Shown here one piece after another: positions 57,151-64,000 of a stretch of DNA of 64,000 nucleotides (positions are counted from its first letter, which is position 1; each line of letters begins with the position of its first letter). The DNA is from Mikania micrantha (taxonomy: Eukaryota; Streptophyta; Magnoliopsida; Asterales; Asteraceae), in the NCBI GenBank assembly GCA_009363875.1, contig CM018695.1:62863433-62927432 (forward strand), given 5' to 3'. The notes below the pieces were generated by a model. The model was not told the origin of the DNA, searched no databases, and saw only the letters and a program-made list of their open reading frames with translations. A program made the translations under genes and the position numbers.

Positions 57151-60100
57151 TCATCCAATCGGAAGAGTAACTTTGTGCGGTTCTGCTCCAGCGTATAACT
57201 TCAGCTTTATAGCAAATGCAACAGCTCTCGTGAAAGGCTTGGCAAGCTCATCATTGCCAAAGTATACTCGAATAGGAGAGTTGTGCAGCTTCATCATGTC
57301 ATCCTTTCCATACTTCAGTATATCCATAGGATCAAGAATAATGTCCATGTCATCAACATCATCAATGTTCCTAAGGATAACTGCATCGAGATTTAGCTCA
57401 TCAAAGTACCATGATAGAAACTTAGCCAAAGAGTTATCAGGAACTCTAGGCGAGACGGGCACTGCCTGCACTACGTGGGGAGGAGGGTACTTGTAGTACA
57501 CCCAAGGCTTCCGCGTCTTAGGATCTATGATGCATGAAGAAACAAATCGTCGTCCTTTAGCTGTGCGCATCACAGGAAAGTTCTTCTCACACTGATCTTT
57601 AACAAACTTCGCGAACAGATCAGCCTGGGAGTCCTTAGACGGGTTAAAGAACATAGCCTTGTCCATACTTCTGATGTCGACCTTAGGCAGTGAACAAAAA
57701 TCTCTTGGTCTTTTGTAGAACTCGACTTTTCTGCTCATCCGTTTCACCAAGTAGATATCTCTTGGTTTGTCGTACATCTAGCAGCATATATTTGATCTAT
57801 CGTTGCGAACTGCAAAAAGGTTTCTGTCATCAGAAATGAATGTATGCTCTGGATGTTGATCTCCCATTTCTTTAAACCATGCTTCCTTATCTACAGGAGG
57901 AGCCGGCGTCCAGTCTTTCTTACGGTCAAACCAGCTATCTATCACTTCATTTAGCGAAGTGACCTCATTTCCCAATGCATCGATGTATTTGTGGGCATAC
58001 AAATAATCAATATAGGGGTCTGAAGATACGTTGCCAAGGATGATGTTTTCTGGTTCTTCTTCTACAGATGCCCCTGCAGAAGATTTGGCTTGATCGTTCT
58101 TCGCATCACTCGGAGATCCAAAATCAAAAGTATCTGGAAGATCATCAAAAATGCTGTCAAGTCTGGCTCCAGTCTCGTCAGGCTGTACACAATCGCCAGA
58201 AAGGATGTCATCTGGAATGTCTCCAAATAGATCATCATATAGACCCGATGGCTTTCCAGAAGAAGAAGGATTTCCAGATGCTCCTCCTTGGTCTTTGTCA
58301 TCTGAAGGACCTTTGTCTTTATCTTGATCATCTCCATCTTTATCAGGTTTGTCATCTTGGTCATCTTTATCGTCCTTTTCATCTTTGTTTTCCTGTTGAC
58401 CCTGATCATCATCTCCATCATCAGCATCATCATCATCACTATCATCGCTGTCATCACTAACGTCCATGGCTTCATCTTCAGACTCAGACACCTCTTCACC
58501 CTTGAGTCGCTTGATTTCTCTTTGCATCTTGTGGTTCTCAAGGAGAAGGATCCTGATAGCCTTCTCGTGAGCCTTCAATTTTCCTTTACATTTGTTGAGA
58601 TGAGAGCATATCTTTATCTTTCCCTCTCGTAAGTTCATGATCATCCTGTCTTTTCTCTCAGCATCTTTCTCCAGCTGATAGACTCGCTCCTGTAGTCCAA
58701 TCAGATCAACAGGCACCTGTTGAGGCTCATAGGGGGAATCGGAGCGCAAAGGAGATTTTCCTTTTCCGCTTCCGGATTGTGGTGTAGGTGATTTGGGTTT
58801 GGTTTTGGTTTGAGGTTGAATGGTGATGGATGGACGTGAGGAGGGAACTCTGATGATGAGTTTGGTTTTTGAAGGTTTAGGTGTAGGTTTGGGTTGTTGT
58901 GGTTGAAGTGTTTGAGTGACAAGTGAGGGTGATGGCGGTTTTGTGACGTGAGGTGGTGATGGAGGTAATGAGATGTGAGGTGGTGATGGTGGCAAGGAAA
59001 TGTGAGGTGGTGATGGTGGCAAGGAAATGTGAGGTGGTGATGGTGGTTTGGTCGCGTGAGGTGGTGATGGTGGTTTGGTCACATGAGGTGGTGATGGTGG
59101 TTTGGTCGCGTGAGGTGGTGATGGTGGTTTGGTCACATGAGGTGGTGATGGTGGTTTGGTGATGGGAGTAGGTTTAATGGGTGCCTGTGTCATGACAGCA
59201 GCAGCAGAGGAGAATGATAAGCTAGATAGAGCAGACTGAAGTCTTGGATCTCTGGCCTTTCGCGCCATCGTCTTTAGTCTTTTCTTCTTTGGCGGAGACT
59301 CAGGAGTAGGAACGTAGTCAACATCTTGAGCCTCTTCCTTTTCTTCTCGTGTGGGAGGTGGCTTTTCTTGGACAAAATCTTCACTTGATGATGAAGAGGA
59401 GACATCAGACACAACCTTTGAAGATTTGCTCACTTTGGCCTTAGAGCTCGCAGCCTGAGTGTCGTGCTCTTGTGCTACAATAGCCACTGGGGTTCCTGGC
59501 ATATCCTCATCCACCCCATCTCCCACAAATCTCCCAAACTTGATCAAAGGTCTCTGACCAACGTACTGCTTCTTTCCCCTTTTGCTCATCTTCATGTAGC
59601 CGAAGATGTCGTCTCGCATCCTTTTAACCTCCAGCGAACCGAATGTACGTTGTAGGTTCGGATATCGTTTATCCAAGATGATCTGAATGAATCTTGGAAA
59701 GGCCAAGAATCTTTCCTTCCTCCTGCCTTTTATGTTCGCGTACATATCTTGAAAAATCATCCTTGAGAAGTTAAAGTCTTCTCCAAGTGCCAGAGCCACC
59801 ATGCATGAACTCAGGGTCTGATTAAGTACATCATATCCGCCCTTACGACCAGACAAACATTGAGTCACCACATGTGCCAGATACCTCCAGTACGGGTGCA
59901 GCAATTTCTTCTCAAGTGGAGGGTAGGCTCCTTCATGTCCCATCTGGTAAACAGTTCTGTTTACCAGACCCTGATCTAGTTCCACAGGATCTGTATCCTT
60001 GTCTCCGAACTGCAGACACTCCCTGATAATCTGCTCTGTAATAACAATAGAGTGACCATGTATCTTTCCCACGATGCTCAGGTTTCCATCTGCATCAGTA

Positions 60101-60288
60101 TTCTCCTCAACCGATCCCCAAAACTCTCGAATGAATGAAGTAGTGATCAAGGGATACTCCATAATAGCGTAGTTGACTGGTGAAAGAATCAGCCCATCTA
60201 TCATGCTCTTGAACTCGGAGTGTTTGGCAGGTGGTTCCCTGAGAAATGCGATCATGTTGTGATCGTGCACGAACCTTAAGTCAGCCAT
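57151..60288 (-). pseudogene. Element I extra ORF after pol (SIRE 'env-like'), one nonsense codon
   Basis: Open from ATG 60288 (MADLRFVHDHNMIAFLREPP) for 836 codons to TAG 57778-57780, then open in the same frame to 57151, about 1045 codons in all. Layout: a conserved first domain (residues 1-260; FIREFWGSVEEN, FPRFIQIILDKRYPNL) shared with H; Pro-rich repeats of TKPPSPPHV/ISLPPSPPH type at about 374-456 (30-bp DNA repeats, 58920-59165); coiled coil LQERVYQLEKDAERKDRMIM onward at about 529-600; an Asp/Glu/Lys-rich acidic run to about 670; then a globular C-terminal part after the stop. I see no signal peptide and no membrane segment, so the name 'envelope-like' rests on position only. Function unknown. 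Confidence 0.8.
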
Positions 60289-62283
60289 CTGAAAAAGAAA
60301 ATAATCAAGTGAGTTTAATCCATACTCGAAAATTTCAGAAATTTTTCGAAAATTTTTCTAAGTGTTGAAGAAAACTCCTTGTTGCAACTGATGTACACGA
60401 AGTTGAAAGAGTATACGAAATATGTTGAGTACACGAACAGACTTGAGTATGTGAAACTGGTTGAGTACACGAACTCTTTTGAGTATACGAAGTTGTTCGA
60501 GTATACGAACTCAACTGAGTATACGAAGTTGTTCGAGTATACGAAGTCTTGAAAATTTTCGTGTACTCAAAATACTTAGAAAAATTTACCATTTTGGCTC
60601 CTTAGAATTTGTAGATCGATTCAATATACTCAAAATTGTGAGGCTTGCAACATATTCAAGAATTGCCTTCCAATTTCAAGTATTTCTATTTTAAATTGAC
60701 TAAACACCTATCAGTACACGAACTTGCGTACACGAAGATTGTTTTGGTCCATAACTTTCAAATTTGCGGTTAAAATTTGACAAAAATCTATACCTAAGGT
60801 CGCCTAATGATGATCTATAAGATGGCCGGAGTAGAATTTTGAAACTTGGTCTAGAACTCAAAATTGCCTCAGAGAGTACACGAAGTGCAGAAACGAGTAT
60901 ACGAAATTTTGGTACACGAAGTGACTGGTCTTCTGGTATTTATAGAGTCAACTTCGTGTACTCGATTTCGTGTACTCATTTTCGGATACTCGATTTCGAG
61001 TATGTTCCCTTTATTAAATTTAAACTTAATTTTCTTATCTCGAGTAAAAATTCTAACCTTTCTAAAATAAAATAAAATAAAAATAAAATAAAATAAAATA
61101 AAATAAAATAAAATAAAATAAAATAAAATACAATAAAATAAACTTTGAACAAGTTTTTCAGTTTAATCGGTTTAAATTTATGGGATCGAATCTGTTATCA
61201 AAAATTAACTATCCTATTTGAATTTCTTAAAGAATCACAATCTTTAAATAGTTATTCCCCACCAATTATTTCCACTCGTTATTTCATCTCTTAAAAATCA
61301 GTTATATAACCAAGTTTTTCAAAAATATCTTATGGGAAATTTGTAATCAATTAGATTGAAGGACCAGATTATTATGCAACCTATCATTCTTGTTAAATAC
61401 TTTGTTTCAAGCTTTGATTGTGTTTCAACGAACTTAAAATCATTTTGACAGAGTTTTAAGATGAGAAAAGAAAAGAACAGATCCATTAGATTAGAATCAA
61501 GAACAAGAAAGGGTTCTATCATCTTGTGCTCATTGGCATCTTTTATTTACTGATCTGCAGACACATTGGCCTTAACGTCACACATTCAGATCCTTGCTTA
61601 CGCAAAACATAGAATGCTTCAGTAGGTATTTCCCGCTCTTTGTTTGCACAAAACATAGAAAATACCCGAGTTTTTCAAACACAATTTAAAGTTTATAGAA
61701 ACACAATCTCGTTTTGATTCAAGGATTTAATCAAAAATCAAATAGTTGTCACACATTTCTAGTTATCTAATGATCACAATTTCACACTTATTTATGTATA
61801 TAAATGTAATTTTTAAGTTTGATCAAGTCTGATTATTTAAGTTTTGAAAAACTTGTTTCAACTTCTTAGCGTAGAATAGATACTCACGATTGTAATTCCT
61901 TTCGAAATCATATCAAGATAGTAAAATTTTGATCCTTAGAGATTATTTCACTTCCCAATTTGATCGATTTACTTTGCTTGTCCAATTAAAATCTTTTTGT
62001 ATTTTCATAAATGTTGTAAAGTGTAAAGTTAAAAATCTTTTTGTAATTTTCCTTAAATAGCTAGAGACAAAATCTTTTCTTTTTCAGATTTCAAAACTTT
62101 ACTCCCCCTAAACTTATAGATTCTCTTAGACTGACTCAAATAATGAAAAAAAAAATCTTTTTGTTGTTTTGTAAATTTTTGACTCAAATAATGAAAAATC
62201 TTTTTGTTGTTTTTGTAAATTTTCTCCCCCTAAATTTGTGACCAAGGTAGGACACAAATTTTAGTGTATTTACAAGATTGCTT
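60289..62283 (-). other. Element I spacer with GAGTAYACGAA words and extra polypurine tracts
   Basis: 2 kb without a gene. From 60380 to 61000 it holds about 16 GAGTATACGAA/GAGTACACGAA words in both orientations. An (AAATA)n run lies at 61070-61142. Near the RNase H end there are two polypurine-like stretches (plus strand ACTCCCCCTAAA at about 62101 and CTCCCCCTAAA at about 62223) like the terminal one. Repeated polypurine tracts in this region are, as I recall, a known trait of Sireviruses. Confidence 0.75.
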
Positions 62284-64000
62284 TTAATCAAAGCTTATTA
62301 ATTTGAGGGAGGCAAGCAAGTGATGGAAACGTGCTGTATCGAACGGTTTTGTGAAAAGGTCCGCGAGATTTTCATCAGTATGGACCTTCTCAAGATGAAT
62401 CAGCTTTCGTTCGAAACAGTCACGAATGAAGTGAATCCGGATGTCAATATGTTTAGTTTTGGAATGTTGTACCGGATTCTTGACGATCTGTAGGGCTGCT
62501 TCGTTGTCACAATAAATAGGGGAGTCAAGAAAGTTCAAACCGTAGTCAAGGAGTTGTTGTTGCATCCAGATAACTTGAGAGCAGCAACTGGAAGCAGCAA
62601 CATATTCGGCCTCTGCAGTGGATGTGGATACGGTTGTCTGCTTCTTGCATTGCCATGAAACAAGGCGATCTCCTAAATACTGACACCCACCGGTGGTTGA
62701 CTTCCTATCCAGGTTACATCCACCAAAGTCACTGTCTGAGTATGCAAATAATTGAAACTCAGAGTTCTTTGGATACCAAAGACCGAGCTTAGGTTTCCCG
62801 ACTAGGTACCGAAAGATTCTCTTGACAGCTATGAGGTGAGATGCCTTCGGATTTTCTTGATATCTGGCACACTGACATACTGAAAACATAATGTCTGGAC
62901 GACTAGCAGTCAGATACATCAGAGAGCCAATCATCGAGCGATAGAGATGTTGATCAACGTCTTCACCATCTAAATCCGAAGTTAAGATAGGACGAGCAGC
63001 CATGGGAGTGGATGCTGGCTTAGATTCCATCATTTTGAACTTGTTCAAAATATCCGTGACGTATTTTCCTTGGTGAATCAGCACGCCCTTACAGTCCTGC
63101 TTTACCTGCAGACCTAGAAAGAAGGTCATTTCTCCCATCGCGCTCATTTCAACTTTCTTCTTCATCACCCCTTCAAATTCCTTGCACAGAGCTGAGCTGG
63201 TGGAGCCAAATATGATATCATCCACATAGATTTGAACGAGAATTAAGTCATCCTTATCTTTGCGAACAAATAGAGTTTGATCAATGGCTCCACGGGTATA
63301 TCCATTTGCAAGCAGATAATCAGTGAGAGTTGCATACCACGCTCGCGGTGCCTGATGAAGACCATAAAGAGCCTTGTCTAACTTATAGACATAGTCTGGA
63401 AATTGGGAATCCTCAAAGCCTGGAGGCTGACATACATAAATTTCCTCCTTGACCTTCCCATACAGAAAGGTTGTCTTCACATCCATCTGATATACAGTGA
63501 AGTTCATATGTGAAGCATATGCTAAGAAGATTCGTATAGCTTCAAGTCTTGCAACCGGTGCAAACACTTCTTCATAATCTATTCCTTCCTGCTGATAAAA
63601 TCCCTGAACAACCAGTCTGGCTTTATTTCGAATGATTACACCAGAATCATCTCTCTTGTTTCTGAAGACCCATCTGGTTCCTATAGTTAGTTTTCCTTTG
63701 GGCAGTGGAACCAGATTCCAAACTTTGAGCTTCTGAAACTGCATCAGCTCCTCTTGCATTGCCTCAACCCAGCTTGACTCCTTAAGAGCCATTTTGACGT
63801 TCTTGGGTTCTACCTGCGAAATAAAACAAGAATATAAACAAGAATTGATAGGACCTGATTGACTGCGGGTGATTGTCTCTTCTGGCATAGGATTCTGAAC
63901 TGTGATTGATTTGCTTCTGGTGAGAACGCCTTCTGAGAGCGGTCCAATGATATTCTCCACCGGATGATTCTTGTTCACATTAAGAGTTGGCACATCATCG
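62284..64000 (-). CDS. Element I pol: RT and RNase H (copia), partial
   Basis: Open frame running off the right window edge; only the C-terminal part of pol is seen. RT: VEAMQEELMQFQKLKVWNLVPLPKG, TRWVFRNKRDDSG, RLEAIRIFLAYAS, VYKLDKALYGLHQAPRAWY, the catalytic VQIYVDDIIFGSTSS, and GEMTFFLGLQVKQ. RNase H: LMYLTASRPDIMFSVCQCARYQ, AYSDSDFGGCNLDRKSTTGG, STAEAEYVAASSC, CDNEAAL and KHIDIRIHFIRDCFERK, with stop at 62284-62286. There are no breaks in this part, so the enzyme could be active. It shares its plan with H but clearly differs in sequence, so H and I are separate families. Confidence 0.93.
   Translation of the reverse strand, partial: DDVPTLNVNKNHPVENIIGPLSEGVLTRSKSITVQNPMPEETITRSQSGPINSCLYSCFISQVEPKNVKMALKESSWVEAMQEELMQFQKLKVWNLVPLPKGKLTIGTRWVFRNKRDDSGVIIRNKARLVVQGFYQQEGIDYEEVFAPVARLEAIRIFLAYASHMNFTVYQMDVKTTFLYGKVKEEIYVCQPPGFEDSQFPDYVYKLDKALYGLHQAPRAWYATLTDYLLANGYTRGAIDQTLFVRKDKDDLILVQIYVDDIIFGSTSSALCKEFEGVMKKKVEMSAMGEMTFFLGLQVKQDCKGVLIHQGKYVTDILNKFKMMESKPASTPMAARPILTSDLDGEDVDQHLYRSMIGSLMYLTASRPDIMFSVCQCARYQENPKASHLIAVKRIFRYLVGKPKLGLWYPKNSEFQLFAYSDSDFGGCNLDRKSTTGGCQYLGDRLVSWQCKKQTTVSTSTAEAEYVAASSCCSQVIWMQQQLLDYGLNFLDSPIYCDNEAALQIVKNPVQHSKTKHIDIRIHFIRDCFERKLIHLEKVHTDENLADLFTKPFDTARFHHLLASLKLISFD

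Noticed and set aside
61070..61142. (AAATA)n run
   Set aside because: Simple microsatellite with no further structure.

Overview
This window is plant nuclear DNA made almost wholly of nested transposable elements. I recognise no host protein gene and no host tRNA or rRNA gene. Evidence for a flowering plant: Ty3/gypsy chromovirus (Tekay/Del-like) polyproteins with a chromodomain-like C-terminus, Ty1/copia elements with an extra ORF after RNase H (Sirevirus/SIRE-like), LTRs of 2.2-3.6 kb, an initiator-Met tRNA primer site (TGGTATCAGAG), and a plant-type hAT transposase. The protein flavour reminds me of Asteraceae, but that is recall and not proof.

Layout. I use letters for elements. A (+, 1-4513): gypsy LTR tail, decayed pre-gag ORF and gag, cut off at 4513 where it meets an inverted piece of another gypsy. 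C (-, about 4515-18646): gypsy with 5' LTR at 15881-18646, gag, protease and RT, then RNase H/integrase after a nested insertion, ending in a scrambled 3' end (a triplicated integrase segment and a second gag piece). D (-, 6475-12850): very young nested LTR element inside C (target duplication AGTCG, near-identical LTRs) with almost no coding content and no visible primer site. B (+, 18647-20006 and 30568-31304): same family as A, gag-pro-RT and the integrase end, broken by E/F. E (-, 20007-23399): LTR-like segment related to A's LTR. F (-, 23400-30567): gypsy with 5' LTR, long leader, intact gag-protease and truncated RT. hAT (+, 31305 to about 33950): broken transposase, followed by a 93-bp repeat array with an inverted arm. 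H (-, 34688-56801): SIRE-like copia with 3' LTR, extra ORF, pol and gag, split by G. G (+, 42102-53851): nearly intact gypsy chromovirus (target duplication CAAAC, similar LTRs, one nonsense codon). I (-, 56802 to the right edge): a second SIRE-like copia with a large extra ORF.

How the parts relate. Insertion order can be read from nesting: D into C, C into B, F near or into B, hAT into B's 3' LTR, G into H, I into H. D and G are youngest by LTR similarity.

The most interesting material is non-coding. Three small structured motifs recur in different gypsy families with conserved cores and arms that change together. (1) A TATATATAGGGCATATG hairpin module, eight copies. (2) A CGGGACG hairpin just before the polypurine tract. 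(3) A hairpin followed by a CATGTTTTCTCAGG-like site near the 3' end of each LTR. In addition, most families carry their own dense cluster of one short word (GGTTCG, GGCCCA, CTTCGCGTACCGCC, GGCGTAT, GAGTAYACGAA). All structural claims are by eye; no folding or database search was run.
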